Assembly (NCBI GenBank): GCA_947650365.1
Contig: OX393549.1
Coordinates: 90,310,111-90,374,110 of the forward strand
Length of the DNA: 64,000 bases
Direction: 5' to 3'
Source: Chamaelirium japonicum
Lineage: Eukaryota; Streptophyta; Magnoliopsida; Liliales; Melanthiaceae
Below, piece after piece: positions 42,491-55,190 of this stretch. How positions within the stretch are numbered: the first letter of the stretch is position 1; the number at the start of each line of letters is the position of its first letter. The notes beneath the pieces are model-generated. The model ran no database searches, was not told the origin of the DNA, and saw only the letters and a list, made by a program, of their open reading frames with translations. A program made the translations under genes and the position numbers.

Positions 42491-42889
42491 ATTCCAAACG
42501 GAAGGATCTACCCCTGCATCATCTTTTTGTCCGTCCTTATCTACTATAACATGGGAAGGATGGGGCATAGTTTTGAAATTTAATTACCGGTTCATATTCG
42601 TTTGAAGGGAGTGATAAACATAAATGGCTAGGATTCATCCCTCCTATCTTTCCCTCCAATTTTTTCTCTTTTAAATTTGAACTTTCAAACCTTAGGTACG
42701 ACTAGAGAGGAGACAGCTGTAGAGGACACATGCACCAAAACACAGGGACAGCTATTGGGCGCCATACATAATCACAGCCTGATTCCCTCAAACCCCGAGC
42801 CCTCAAACCTTTATTCTCCTCTGTTCTCCCCCACTCAAGGCCCCCTTCCAACGATCGCCTCTCTCTCAACCCTAATCTCCTCTCCACCT

Positions 42890-42948
42890 CTCTTTCTCTC
42901 TCTCTCTCTCTCTCTCACTCTCACTCTGAACCCTAAACTCCTCTCCAC

Positions 42949-42992
<44 letters not shown>

Positions 42993-43072
42993 ACCATGGT
43001 TCGATCGGCCGAGGGTTCACTCTCCCTCCTCAAAAATAGTAGCAACACCAAACCGTAGGGTTTCATTCTTTG

Positions 43073-43145
<73 letters not shown>

Positions 43146-43223
43146 TCTTTTGATATTTGGCTTCAGGTCCTCTGATCTCTGTTTTTTTTTTGTGAGGCAG
43201 CAATCCAATGCACAGAGCCGCAG

Positions 43224-43282
<59 letters not shown>
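42890..43282. repeat. Cluster of CT microsatellites
   Basis: CT tracts lie at about 42893-42915, 42950-42988, 43074-43141 and 43227-43281. The last two are each followed by TCGGTTCTT and a TGATNTNTGGCTT word, so tract and flank were duplicated together. The arginine-glutamate and serine-leucine frames over them are not genes. They lie in what may be the 5' region of the tentative gene at 43937. Confidence 0.9.
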
Positions 43283-43286
<4 letters not shown>

Positions 43287-43936
43287 GGTTCTTCTGATCT
43301 GTGGCTTTATGAGCATATCCTCCTTGAAGCCTCCCTCTCCTCTTTCCTCTCTTGCAAGGGATCGGAGAATTGCACTCAGCCGTGATCGGCTCTTTTCTCT
43401 TAATTGCCTCTTAGTGATGGCTCTGATCGGGTACTCGGGGTGGGGATGTCCAAGTCCACAATTGGCGTTGAGTTCATCACCGGATCTGGGACACCGCCGG
43501 CCTGGAGTAGTAACCTTTCCTTTTTTTTCCTTTCTTTTTTTGTTGTCTTTTGATCCCTTTTTATTTCTTTCTATGTCAAATACTGCATTCCGTAGGGGTT
43601 TAAGTAGGGGTTGAGATGAGTTTTGGTTATTAGAAATAATGCAATTCAGCCATCCAGTTTTACTCCTGATTCGGGTCATCTTGATGTGGCTATTTTAATG
43701 TTCTCCCTCGAATTATTGTCATCTCCCTCAAAATATTTTTGCTACCCTCGAAATATATATCTTTCGCCGCCCTAGCCTCAAAATATTTTCCATACCCTTC
43801 GGCACAGGTTTTTCACTATCTACTATAACATGGGAATGAAGGTGTGAAGAACAATATTAGATGTTTGTTTACCATGCTTATTTATCTTGGCATATGTTCT
43901 TATGAATATGTAGGTCAGGGAGCTGCTCATTGATGG

Positions 43937-45394
43937 ATGACAAGCTATCAAATAACCTACAATGGGATTCACAGTGGACTTTGGGATTTACAGGTTGGTC
44001 CATTTTCAGATTATTTTGAAATTGTATGGTCTAAATCCTCTATCTGGTTTTTCTCATTATAAAGTCTTGGTTAGATGATATGTGTTCTTTTCGCCATAAT
44101 CAATTGATTATATTGGATACATAATAGCTTATCTGAAGTTAGTTTTTTTATGCCATGGAATTTGTGCTGATACAAATATCATCATTTCTCTGTAGCTCAT
44201 TTGTGAAAATTAATCAATGAAAAGAATTACAACCTTCCTTTGACCCGCTGATGCAGGATTCATCGTTTCTCTGTTTTATGCTCTCATACAGTTGTTGAAA
44301 TCCTCCCTTATAATCTATGTAGATAACCAATCGCATCATAGAGAATCAATACAAAAATCTGTAATTTATTTTTTAATTTATTTTTCTCTGAATTTTTTGT
44401 ATTATTGATAGTTGAGGATGCATGCCCTAGCAAGATTGAGGACACCAAACGATGTCGATCGCGTTGCTATCACTGAAGATAGCTTGGATAATGACGAGTC
44501 CACCGTGGTTTGTATTAGTAACTTTGATTTATGCTACTCCCACGTTTTGATTTATTTCCAATACTTTTGAAAAAGATCAATGTAAGATTTTTTTATTTAT
44601 ATGTTTCCTCTTGGCTGCAGTCCAAACTGATGAGGAGAGGAAATGTCAGGACCGCAGGTGACTCTGATCCATTACGGTTTGTTGATATAAGGTCCTTGAT
44701 TGTTGTTGATAAGAGGAGTATAAACATTACTTTTCAAGTTTTTTCATATTGGGGTTAGGGGATTTTAGTGGGATTCATTATTTGTTTTAAGCTCACATTT
44801 AGTTGCTGAAATCCTTCCTCATAAGCTAAGTAGATAATCAATCACATCGCAATGAATCTTTATTTTTTATGATTGCAGAGTTGTATGCTCACTTCCGTTG
44901 TGTGGCCAAATGTTACCTTCCATATCAATTCCGTGTTAGTATCTTCTAGATTGAATAGTGATGAAATTGAGCTAATATCCTTTTTTTATATCAACATTAC
45001 AGAACATAAATAACAATCATGGATGTTATTGCATCCACATACATCCTCGATGATATAATTTGTTTCTGAATTGTGAATGTAAATAATCCTTTGAGTAGAA
45101 AAGGAAAAAAATACGGTCTTCCTTTGTGGCTGGAGTATCATATCAGTGTTTTTATTGTAAAAGTTTAGTTTAGTACTATGACGACCATGAGTTCATGTAT
45201 ATATAATTCTAATTTTATGTGGATCTAATGTTTAATGTTTCGATGTAATGATGGAATTTGATGTTTTTATCAAACACACAACATTGGTCACACACGCCAC
45301 ATTTACTAATATTTGATGTCTTAGTGATTTACTAATGGAATCCTGCATCAGATTGCTGATTTGATTCCATTAGAGCCGTTTGTAACACCGACAT
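43937..45394 (+). CDS. Tentative multi-exon gene of unknown function
   Basis: Five short segments with GT-AG borders keep one frame: 43937-43993, 44412-44507, 44621-44657, 44879-44934 and 45352-45394. Starting at ATG 43937 they read MTSYQITYNGIHSGLWDLQ, then ALARLRTPNDVDRVAITED, DNDESTV, SKLMRRGNVRTAE, YAHFRCVAKCYLPYQFR and IADLIPLEPFVTPT. Acceptors (TTGGCTGCAG, GATTGCAG, CTGCATCAG) and the last donor (GTAAGG) look good. I do not recognise the protein. The 5' region is CT-rich, as in many plant leaders. The 3' end is unresolved; possible later exons near 45504 or 45691 give early stops. It could be a real small gene, a decayed copy or a non-coding RNA. Confidence 0.33.
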
Positions 45395-46010
45395 GTAAGG
45401 AGTTCAATCTCTTTAAGTTATGATAGCTGATTTTAAACTTTTGCATATTATGTATATTGATACATCAAACCTTATTGTCCCATTTTGCCTTATTTGTTTT
45501 AGTCAGGCTTATCCAATCAATCTTTAACTGAGCTTAAATATTATGTTTGAACCTGAGCTAAATTTGTGTTCAATTTTCTGATTACTTTTGAAAATAAAGT
45601 GCTCAAACAAGTAAAATACAACATATCTAATACTATTATGCTAAAAATGATTTTGAATCTTCTACGTTTCCAATAACCTATAGCAGGGAATGTTATCCGG
45701 TCTATGAGCACCATGTGGCACTAATGGCATCACAATTGTCATTGTTAAGTGCGATTCATGATGGGACTTATTGGCAGGCATGCATGATAGCTGGATCACC
45801 CTAAGCCCCACGACTGTGATGCTTTTAGTGACACGTGACGTCCATCGGCCAACATTCCCCCCAATTGTAGGTTGCTGGAACTGTAGACAATCAGAAAGTA
45901 GGTGCAGTTTTAGCGCTCAATATCCTGACGACTAGCAAATTCTGTCTCACTGCCTTTTTAATGGACATGTATGTTGGATTCTCTACCGTATCGGTGATTT
46001 TTTTATAGAA
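45395..46010. other. Flank of the tentative gene
   Basis: A 38-codon frame at 45692-45804 (ECYPVYEHHVALMASQLS) could be a further exon but does not join the upstream phase. Otherwise nothing recognised. Confidence 0.3.
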
Positions 46011-46015
46011 ATTTT

Positions 46016-48347
46016 TGTTAGAATTGGTGAGGTCTATAGCTCGTAAAAACCTATAGTTTAGCTATGTATGGTTGATAGTATAAGATTGCATCTAGGTACG
46101 TACCTTAGTACGTGTTCTGATTACAGAACAGAGAGCCATGGCTACATGGTAATCCTCTTGAGTGGGAGACTCAAGGGACTGGTCCCATGTAACCTAAATA
46201 CGTTCACAGCTCTGATTAGGGTTGGTCGCCCTATCAGGTTAAGCTGTTGGGATGACAGAGCGTGGGTGTCTCCACCACGGTCATTACCAGGCACAGTGTC
46301 TGTGGCCGAACGGAACCAACACGGTGCACAGATCGGTGAGCAGACACCGGTGCACTAAACCGTGTTTCTGCTTAGGGTAAAACAGTCCTAAACCCTGAGG
46401 AGCCATGTCTGGTGGACTAACCAGTTGTGTGGTGCTTTGGCGCACCAATGTGTGAGGATTCGGATGCAGTGATCCAAAACCACGGTGTACTGGGTTACCC
46501 GGCTGGCATTGCATCAGCATGTCACTCCTGCAGGCTATCCACACCCCTAACGGGAGGTGCGTTCCTTGGTCTGACCTACGTCGTATTAAACCCTGGCCAG
46601 GTGGTCATCAGTTCGACTGGTGACGGATCCGGTTACTCGGTAGAGTTATCGGAGGTACGATGTACGTGGTCAACCTGGAAGGAACCGAGTCATATGAGCA
46701 CTCGAGTCTGACGGTATTCTCCACCGCTCGAGTTGCGTCATGGCACCAGTGGAGGGACAACGAGTTTACCATACTAAGCGGAGAGCAGGGGTATGAGGGA
46801 GAACATAGTAAGTCCGGGGGAATTGGAGTGCAGCCTGCGTCGCACTCTGGGTGGCTACGCAGGTTAACTCGGACTCAGAGGATCGATGGTACACTCGGGT
46901 AGTGTGTCGATCGAGTCTGAGTTGGAAGCCATGAACCCTGGTCCCTGAAGGTTCCACCTTATCGACATTATGTATGGTTCTTATACCATCTCATCGAAAC
47001 ACAGAACATAGTTAGAGGAAGCGAGAAGTCCAAGCATACGCTCCGTGAGTGCTTCACACTAGTGCACGGTAGATGCGTAGCTACGTGTGTGCACTAAGGG
47101 GAAACCCTAGGTTAGTGCAGAGACGCATGTAGCAATTCCTTGCCATAAGTGGACTTTGCCACATGGGTGCGATGCACCGGGACATGTTGCGAGTTGACTA
47201 GTTGAATTCACTAGGGGTACCCTACGGGAACCTCAGAGAATAGTGAAATCACTGGTGCACTTCACTTATGTGTGCCTTGCAAAGTCTCGTACACGAGGAA
47301 CGGCCAACTAGTGGCATAAGGGCGTTTTGGTCATACCATGCGCCACTATGCACTAAGGGGGCCGGCCCAAAGTGTTGAGAGACTGGTCAAGGCCGGCCCC
47401 ATTAGTTTCGGGAGGTTGTTGCCTCCGATGAAGGGGCCGGTTATGAGGCACAGAAAACGGGCTGGTTTTGACCGTTTTTGAAAACAAGGAAAGGATAGAG
47501 ATAAAGAAGAGATATATAGGGATAAGGTTTGAATCTATCATCCTTATCCATACTGTCCTTATCCATATGAATAGGTCGGCCCTATATATATGAGAAGGAG
47601 AGAGAGGGTGCACGAAATTAATAGAGCCATGCAAGCCCTAGGGCCGGCCATGGGCATGGGGAAACCCTAGCCGCCCCCTCTCCTCTCTTCGCATCTCCTC
47701 TCTCGTCTCTCTCTCCCTCGCTTGCGCCATTGGATGGTGACTCGTCTTCCTCACGTGGTGTTTTGTAGAAGGAGAAGACTCGTCGTATGGAGGCACTCAG
47801 AGATCCATCGACGAGGTGCCGTGCATCGTGTGAGATCGGGTGAACTAGAAGGCGTCTCCCGCAACCTTTTGTTGTCCAGAATCTGCACAGAAAATCAACA
47901 TTGTTTCTACGATTCCGGAAGCTACAGAAGTCCAAACGATGTGAAACTTGTTGGAAAAGTTGCGTCTCGAAGTTGGCTACCTTCAGTCCAAATTTCATCC
48001 CAATCGGAGTTCGGAGCAGAAAGTTATGGCCGTCGCACCGAAGCTATGTCGAGCAGATCCGTAGCCCGTCACCATCGACAAAGAAGAAATTTGTCGCGGT
48101 GAAAGATTCCGCACGCAGGTATGACCTCTAACAAGTAGATCTAACATAATTAGAACATGCATTCATGCTAGTTTGTTCTTTCGCGTTAGATCATCGTTAG
48201 GGGTTCGCGTAGTTGCCATGCTAGATTCATACACGCATATGTAGATCGTTTCGATGAAAATTTTGATATGTAACGCACACCGCTCACGGTCCTCGGACCT
48301 TCACTTTGCTTCCGCTGCGGGCCTCTACCATGGATTTATTTCCAACA
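46016..48347 (+). mobile_element. Solo LTR, 2.3 kb
   Basis: Begins TGTTAGAATTGG and ends TTTCCAACA, with a perfect duplication ATTTT at 46011-46015 and 48348-48352. No second LTR, PBS or coding sequence is present. A CCCTATATATATGAGAAGG promoter-like word lies near 47580, followed by a transcribed-looking leader. Frames inside are short and overlap on both strands. Such solo LTRs arise when the two LTRs of an element recombine. Confidence 0.85.
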
Positions 48348-48352
48348 ATTTT

Positions 48353-49250
48353 TTCTTATAGAAAAGTCAGGTGTGTTGGGCTGAGACAAGAATGCATGGT
48401 TTTTAACTTGGTATGTTCTGAGAGGGGTGACGATGAGTAAATATCATGAGAAGTTTTTGTATGTTTTCATTGTTGTGTATAAATAGTACGAGAATAATGA
48501 TCACTGAAAGTTTCTAACCCCTCCAAATAATTTCAAGATCAAGTTTGGGACTTGATATCAACAGCCACAACTTTCCAAACAGAGTTCATTGCCAACATTC
48601 GTTTGCAAAATCTGAACTTAAGTCTCAACTGAGATAAGTAAAACTTATCTCAATGGCCAAATGAGTGAAAACAATTCAAGAAAAATGTGCATTGATTAGT
48701 TTGTATTTGATATCTAATGGGTGCTGGGTTAAGTGAAAAGAGTAAACCTTTCTCAAGTAGTTAGTTATCCAATCGGTATGGTACATACTCACAGGCAAAC
48801 TGTGGTGGTGTGGAGGACATTGCTTAGAAGTACGTGTGAATGTTATTAATGCACTGTGCATTGGTTGATGCCCCCACCCACATTAGTATGTCCCTTATAT
48901 GATCAAATATCAATTTTTGTTTGTAATTGATTTTCACTTGCAACAGCAAATCTTATTAAAATGGAAAACATTATTAATATTGCTTCTTAAAAAAAAATTG
49001 ATACTTCTTTTTGATCAGAATCAGTACGACATTTGAAAGTGGTACTTCACAGTCATTTTTTGTAATAAGCGATGCAATGACACTGCCAAGTCATTCAATG
49101 TCATCTAACCCTCCAATACCTCACAAAATTATTATTGGAGCTCACAAAAATATTGTTGACACCCTAAAAATATTCTCATTTTCCTCGAAATATTTTGTGT
49201 TATCTCAAAATCTTTTGTGTGTCCTCGATACTGCCGAAGGGCACAGTCAT
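48353..49250. other. Intergenic sequence
   Basis: AT-rich, no gene recognised. Confidence 0.4.

Positions 49251-49255
<5 letters not shown>

Positions 49256-49300
<45 letters not shown>
49256..49300. repeat. GA microsatellite
   Basis: About 22 GA units. Flanked by TCCTCGAAATATT-type words (49180-49230 and 49600-49740) that also occur at 43690-43800. Confidence 0.9.
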
Positions 49301-49303
<3 letters not shown>

Positions 49304-49599
49304 CTATCACCAAATATGGGCGGCCCAACCGAATGTAAACACCACCGTCAATTTTTTGCTGGCCAAACCAAATGTGTACTTTTCAATCGTCAAAGGCGGT
49401 CGTTGCAGTTCTGAATGTGAGCACTACCTCTGAATGTGAGCGGTGCCGACGAATTAGGTTGTTTTCGGCAAGTGTAGACTCCCCATCCAAATGTGGGTGC
49501 CCCCGTTGATTGTGGGTGCTGCCGAACCAATTTTGCCACCTCGTTCGAGTGCCGACAAACACGAAAATTATCATCGCTCACGAAATATTAATTGTCACA

Positions 49600-50460
49600 A
49601 TCCTCAAAATATTATCACTGCTCGTGAAATATTATTATCATCCTCGAAATACTTGGTTGTCACTTTTGAAATACTGTCACTTTCCTTGAAATATTCTCTT
49701 CGTCCTTGAAATATTGTTTTCGCCCTCAAAATCATGTTCGTGTCCTTGGGCACGGGTATTACTAGTCACTATACAGTTTATACCGATTTATTGTTAGGGA
49801 CCTTAGGAACATTACCCCAAAAATGAAAGCATTGTCACGTGAAACGGGATTGCAGGATAACGATAACCTAAATGGCTGAATGGGAGGCGACGATATCAGT
49901 TTCTCTAGCAAAACATGCAAGTTTCCAAGTTTAATTATCTTTTTTTTAGAATTTCTATGGTTAAAGTTTACTGCAAAGTCTATATACAAAATAATTCTTC
50001 ATATACGTAGGTCGCAATTTACGGACAACCATACAAGTCAAAATTTTTACTAGAGGTAGCTCATGACTTAAGGCAGCCCCCCACTCTGTAGACTGTCCAC
50101 ACATTCTTCCTCCTTCCTTCCTCTCCAGCAGATCGAAGCTTGTGCATGCGGTTGATCTCGTGCAGTCCTCCGCCCATCTGACGTCATCGATCTCATCCAA
50201 ATCACTGTCGCCTTCGTCTCCTCCCTCTCCTTCTTATTCCTCATTGTCCTCCTTCCTCTCCATCTCCCTTGCTCACCTCCTCCTCCTCATTCCTCTCCTC
50301 CTCCTCCCTTATCCTTCCCCTCCTTCCTCTTCCCCTTCTTCTTCTGGCCTCCTATGTATGGCTCCTATGTATTTGGCCATTTCAGTTCGAGCGCTTCTAC
50401 AATCCATTAATCCCGAGGAGACCGAATGTATTGTAGTGACACTCACCACCGGTGATCACT
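49600..50460. other. Intergenic sequence with short motif repeats
   Basis: CTCGAAATATT, TTGAAATATTCTC and related words recur irregularly to 49740. The rest is CT-rich without a gene. Confidence 0.4.
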
Positions 50461-50461
50461 C

Positions 50462-50531
50462 GGCCTTAAAATGACTAAATGGTCTGTAAGAGCACTTGAC
50501 CTGAAATGACTAAATGGTCCGTAAGAGCACT
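50462..50531. repeat. 35-bp tandem repeat, left of the CACTA element
   Basis: AAATGACTAAATGGTCTGTA then AGAGCACT occurs twice. The array continues on the other side of the CACTA element (57103-57290), so the element inserted into it. Confidence 0.8.
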
Positions 50532-51028
50532 CACTACAAGAAATTGCATTTTTCCCGACGCGTTGTTCCGGCGCAATGCTAATTTTGTCGGCAATAGGTG
50601 TACGTTTGCCAACGCTATCATACAAGCGTCATTAAAAATAAAACTATTGCCGATGCTTTATTTGTCGTCGGAAAAAATAATACTTTTGCCGACGTAAGAA
50701 AGTTTGTGCCGCCAAATATGATACCTTTTATGGCGCAAATAATATAGCGTCGGCAAAAAACATAAGTTTTTCTGGTGTTTTTTGGTTTCGTCGGCAAAAG
50801 TGAAACCTTTTTCAACGTGAACAAGTTTATGCCGCTCAAAGTGACTGCTTTGGCCGACGCCACTAATATAACGTTGGTAAATCTCAATTTTTTTAAAAAT
50901 TAATTTTCTCTCTCTCTTGTATATTACTTTTGCCAGCATAAAAATATGTGTCGCAAAAGTTTTTGAACGAAAAACCTTGCAGTGTGTAGTTAGAGCTCGA
51001 GCTTCGGGTTTGGGTAAATGTATACCCA

Positions 51029-53110
51029 TACTTAGGGGCCGGTGGCAATCCTTGACCCGACCCGCCAACCCGACCCGCAGTTAGCGGGTTTGGGTTTGCT
51101 CTAAACGGGTTCGGGTCATAAACGGGTCGACCTGATTGACTCGTTTATTTAATGGGTCGGGATTGGGTTTGTCCTTACAACCCGATTGACCCGACTTGAC
51201 CCGTTTACCAAATGGGTCATGTAAACCCGACCCGACCCGACCCGAGCGAACCCGAACCGACCTGACCCAACTTGAACCAACCCAATCCAACCCGGCCCAA
51301 TCCCACCCGTCTTGACCCAACCCGACAGGTTTACATAGGTTCTGTTGACCCAACCCGATCCAACCCGGCCCAATCCCACCCGTCTTGACCCAACCCGATA
51401 GGTTTACATAGGTTCTGTTGACCCAACCCGACCTGACACCACTAGGGGTGGCAATCCTTGACTCGACCCGCCAACCTGACCCGAACCCGACCCGAAGTTA
51501 GCGGGTTTTGGTTTGCTCTAAACGGGTTCGGGTCATAAACGGGTCGACCCGATTGACCCGTTTATTTAATGGGTCGGGATTGGGTTTGTCCTTACAACCC
51601 GATTGACCCGACTTGACCCGTTTACCAAATGGGTCATGTAAACCCGACCCGACCCGACCCGAACCGACCTGACCCAACTTGAACCAACCCAATCCAACCC
51701 GGCCCAATCCCACCCGTCTTGACCCAACCCGACAGGTTTACATAGGTTCTGTTGACCCAACCCGACATGACACGACTAGGGGTGGCAATCCTTGACCCGA
51801 CTAGCCAACCCGACCCGAACCCGACCCGAAGTTAGCGGGTTTGGGTTTGCTCTAAACGGGTTCGGGTCATAAACGGGTCGACCCGATTGACCTGTTTATT
51901 TAATGGGTCGGGATTGGGTTTGTCCTTACAACCCGATTGACCCGACTTGACCCGTTTACCAAATGGGTCATGTAAACCCGACCCGACCCGACCCGAGCGA
52001 ACCTGAACCGACCTGACCCAACTTGAACCAACCCGGCCCAATCCCACCCGTCTTGACCCAACCCGACAGGTTTACATAGGTTCTGTTGACCCAACCCGAT
52101 CCAACCCGGCCCAATCCCACCCGTCTTGACACAACCCGACAGGTTTACATAGGTTCTGTTGACCCAACCCGACCTGACACGACTAGGGGTGGCAATCCTT
52201 GACCCGACCCGCCAACTCGACCCGAACCCGACCCGAAGTTAGCGGGTTTGGGTTTGCTCTAAACGGGTTCGGGTCGTAAACGGGTCGACCCGATTGACCC
52301 GTTTATTTAATGGGTCGGGATTGGGTTTGTCCTTACAACCCGATTGACCCGACTTGACCCGTTTACCAAATGGGTCATGTAAACCCGACCCGACCAGACC
52401 CGAGCGAACCCGAACCGACCTGACCCAACTTGAACCAACCCAATCCCACCCGTCTTGACCCAACCCGACAGGTTTACATAGGTTCTGTTGACCCAACCCG
52501 ATCCAACCCGGCCCAATCCCACCCGTCTTGACCCAACCCGACAGGTTTACATAGGTTCTGTTGACCCAACCCGACATGACACGACTAGGGGTGGCAATCC
52601 TTGACCTGACTAGCCAACCCGACCCGAACCCGACCCGAAGTTAGCGGGTTTGGGTTTGCTCTAAACGGGTTCGGGTCATAAACGGGTCGACCCGATTGAC
52701 CCGTTTATTTAATGGGTCGGGATTGGGTTTGTCCTTACAACCCGATTGACCCGACTTGACCCGTTTACCAAATGGGTCATGTAAACCCGACCCGAGCGAA
52801 CCCGAACCGACCTGACCCAACTTGAACCAACCCAATCCAACCCGGCCCAATCCCACCCGTCTTGACCCAACCCGACCTGACACGACCCGATCTGTTGACC
52901 CAACCCAACCCGACCTGACACAACCCGATCTGTTGACCCAGCCCAAACCCAACAGGTTTACATAGGTTCTGTTGACCCAACCCGACCTGACACAACCCGA
53001 TCTATTGACCCAACCCAACCCGACCTGACACGACCCGACCTGTTTTGGACGCGACACGGCAGACCCGGCACGAAGTTAGCGGGTCCAGGTCTGGGTTTGG
53101 GTCAGGGTTA
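51029..53110. repeat. Tandem array derived from a hAT-type MITE
   Basis: The start word GGTGGCAATCCTTGAC recurs at about 51040, 51447, 51779, 52190 and 52590, giving units of roughly 330-410 bp. Each unit reproduces the left part of the MITE at 39104-39609 (GTTAGCGGGTTTGGGTTTG, then AAACGGGTTCGGGTC) and contains its own GGTTTACATAGGTTCTGTTG sub-repeats. The right end TTGCCACCCCTA is missing from every unit. It lies inside the CACTA element. Confidence 0.88.
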
Positions 53111-53229
53111 ATCACGAAGTTAGCAGACCCGGCAAGAAGTTAGCAGACCCGGCACGAAGTTTACCCCGTCACTCTTGTAAGACCCGTCCACAGTAGAAAG
53201 GGGTAAAACCACCACAGCAGAAAAGGGGT

Positions 53230-53822
53230 AAAACCTCCACAGCTGATTTGCTGATTTTTGCTGATTTTTCTGATTTGCTGATTTTTCTGATTTGCTGATT
53301 TCCAATTAGGTTTTTGATTTGCTGATTTTTTGTTTGCAGAAAACGGAGAGATTTGTCAATTTTTTCTGAACATTGGGACACTTTTGTTGGTAGCCTTTTG
53401 TTTATAAGGGATGGCTTCCCATTTGTTTTGGGATTTCATGACCTTTTAAGTGGCTTATCCATCCCGTTTAGCCATTAATCCATCCCGTTTAGCCTTTTGT
53501 TTATAAGGGATGTCTTCCCATTTGTTCCGTATTTACTAGTTTGGGGCCAAGGAGACCCAGGATGAGCCACTAGATTTGCCATGGTGTGAAATATATTGTT
53601 GTTAAATGTTAAAAACAGTAAATGGAGAGATTTCTCAATTTTGCTGATTTTCTGATTTGCTGATCTTCAGATTTGCTGATTTTCTGTTTGCAGAAAATGG
53701 AGAGATTTCTCAATTTTTTCTGAACATTGGGACACTCTTGTTGGTAGCCTTTTGTTTATAAGGGATGTCTTCCCATCTGTTGTGGGATTTCATGACCTTT
53801 TAAATGGCTTACCTATCCCGTT
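53230..53822. repeat. Tandem duplication inside the CACTA element
   Basis: 53320-53468 and 53674-53822 share GCAGAAAACGGAGAGATTT, TTTCTGAACATTGGGACAC and TTTATAAGGGATG with few differences, 354 bp apart. TTGCTGATTTTTCTGA short repeats precede each copy. Confidence 0.85.
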
Positions 53823-53946
53823 TAGATGTGAGATTACATCTTTAGACACTCTAAACAAAAATAACACTCTTAATAGAATGAAAAAATTTGAAGGGAATGC
53901 AGTTGATGCCATACAATGTATAACTGATGTTGTGAGTGATGGATGA
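53752..53946 (+). other. Possible captured gene fragment in the CACTA interior
   Basis: A 64-residue frame (DVFPSVVGFHDLLNGL, RCEITSLDTLNKNNTLNRM) without repeats in its second half and with a stop at 53946. The family was not recognised. A 64-bp stretch from it (53858-53921) is repeated exactly at 55752-55815, also inside the element. It may be host sequence picked up by the transposon. Confidence 0.3.
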
Positions 53947-54224
53947 CACAGTTGATGTTCACTGCTAACAAACTTAATATGAGAAAAGTTTTTTAATCAT
54001 ATTAAGCAGTTACTTAGTTTCTGTGTTCATATTTTCTTTTCAATTTCAAACAGCATTGTTGTCATTTAGTGCTACTTATTATGTCAAATGCTTATTTCTA
54101 ACATAGGTAGTTGTACTTAAAGAAGTTGTTATTATCATATAATGCAAATGCAAGAGGTGATGGAGAGATTAAAGATGCCATCAGATGCCATAGTAGACTT
54201 CGGTTTTTGTATGCTTTTAGGTTT

Positions 54225-54445
54225 TGATATGCCATAGTGGGCTTCAGTTTTTGGTATACTATAGTATGCTTTCAGTTAGAAATGATTTAGTGCATTTCCA
54301 TAGTGGGCTTCAGTTTTTGGTATGCCCTAGTGGGCTTCAGTTTTTATATGCTTCCTTATTTTTGGTATGCCATAGTGGGCTTCGGTTTTGTATGCTTTCA
54401 GCTTTTTGGTATGCCATAATGGGCTTCGGTTTTGTGGGCTTCATG
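54225..54445. repeat. Irregular repeat of a TGCCATAGTGGGCTTC motif
   Basis: GGTATGCCATAGTGGGCTTC followed by GGTTTT recurs about six times at spacings of 35-60 bp within the CACTA element. Not coding. Confidence 0.75.
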
Positions 54446-54899
54446 TTTCAATCAGTTGGAATTGGAACACAACCAACAACATGAAGATAAAACATTTTGC
54501 ACGGTAAGATATCAAACGTTGGAACCTCCCAAGATATAAATCACAGGTCAATAATGTGTATATTGGCATATTCATCCCATCAAACCGCTCAATGGTCACA
54601 GATAAATTCACATGTTTCAATTGCATGAATCTGGAAATCTTTCGGCCAATTTTGACAAGAAAAAACCTTGTTTACCTATAGAGAGATAATTATATAATTA
54701 TGTTGAACAAAAAAAGGCAACGGAAATACTAACATAAAGCAGAACGGCCAAAACCACTAACGATAAAAATGTCAGACAACAAGCTTATCAGCACCAGCCA
54801 TCTAAAGTATTCAAACAATTCTCGAATCTCATCGAACATTGAGTATTAACCAACAGACATGTTCTTTAAATAATGATTTTATATCTTATTTTAGAGAAT

Positions 54900-55190
54900 A
54901 ACACCTTTTATTTTGGGAATATACACTTCACCCCACCCGCACCATAAAGTTCAGTCCAAAATCACTATACGTCCCTGATTTTTTTTTTTTTTTGGTTCCA
55001 AATCCATCCCTATAGCCTTTAACTGTTGGCTGTACCTCCTTCTCTTAACTAATAGATTTCCTATTTTGGTAATTTCCATCTCATCCAAAGTGAATTGAAG
55101 GCGGCAAAATGTAGTTTATTAAACATTTAGGGGTTAAGTGATTCTGTGCTAAACTTCAAGGAGTAAAATGTAATTTACCCTTTATTCTAT
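54900..55190. mobile_element. Possible MITE within the CACTA element
   Basis: It ends in AAAATGTAATTTACCCTTTATTCT and contains words of the type TTCACCCCACCC and GTAAAATGTAATTTACC seen in the repeat at 62840-63840. Arms are not clearly paired. Confidence 0.35.

Noticed and set aside
42677-43679. Arg/Glu and Ser/Leu repeat frames
   Set aside because: Direct translation of CT/GA microsatellites.
45692-45804. 38-codon frame as a terminal exon of the tentative gene
   Set aside because: Its phase does not match the nearest upstream exon with the available acceptor; kept only as a remark.
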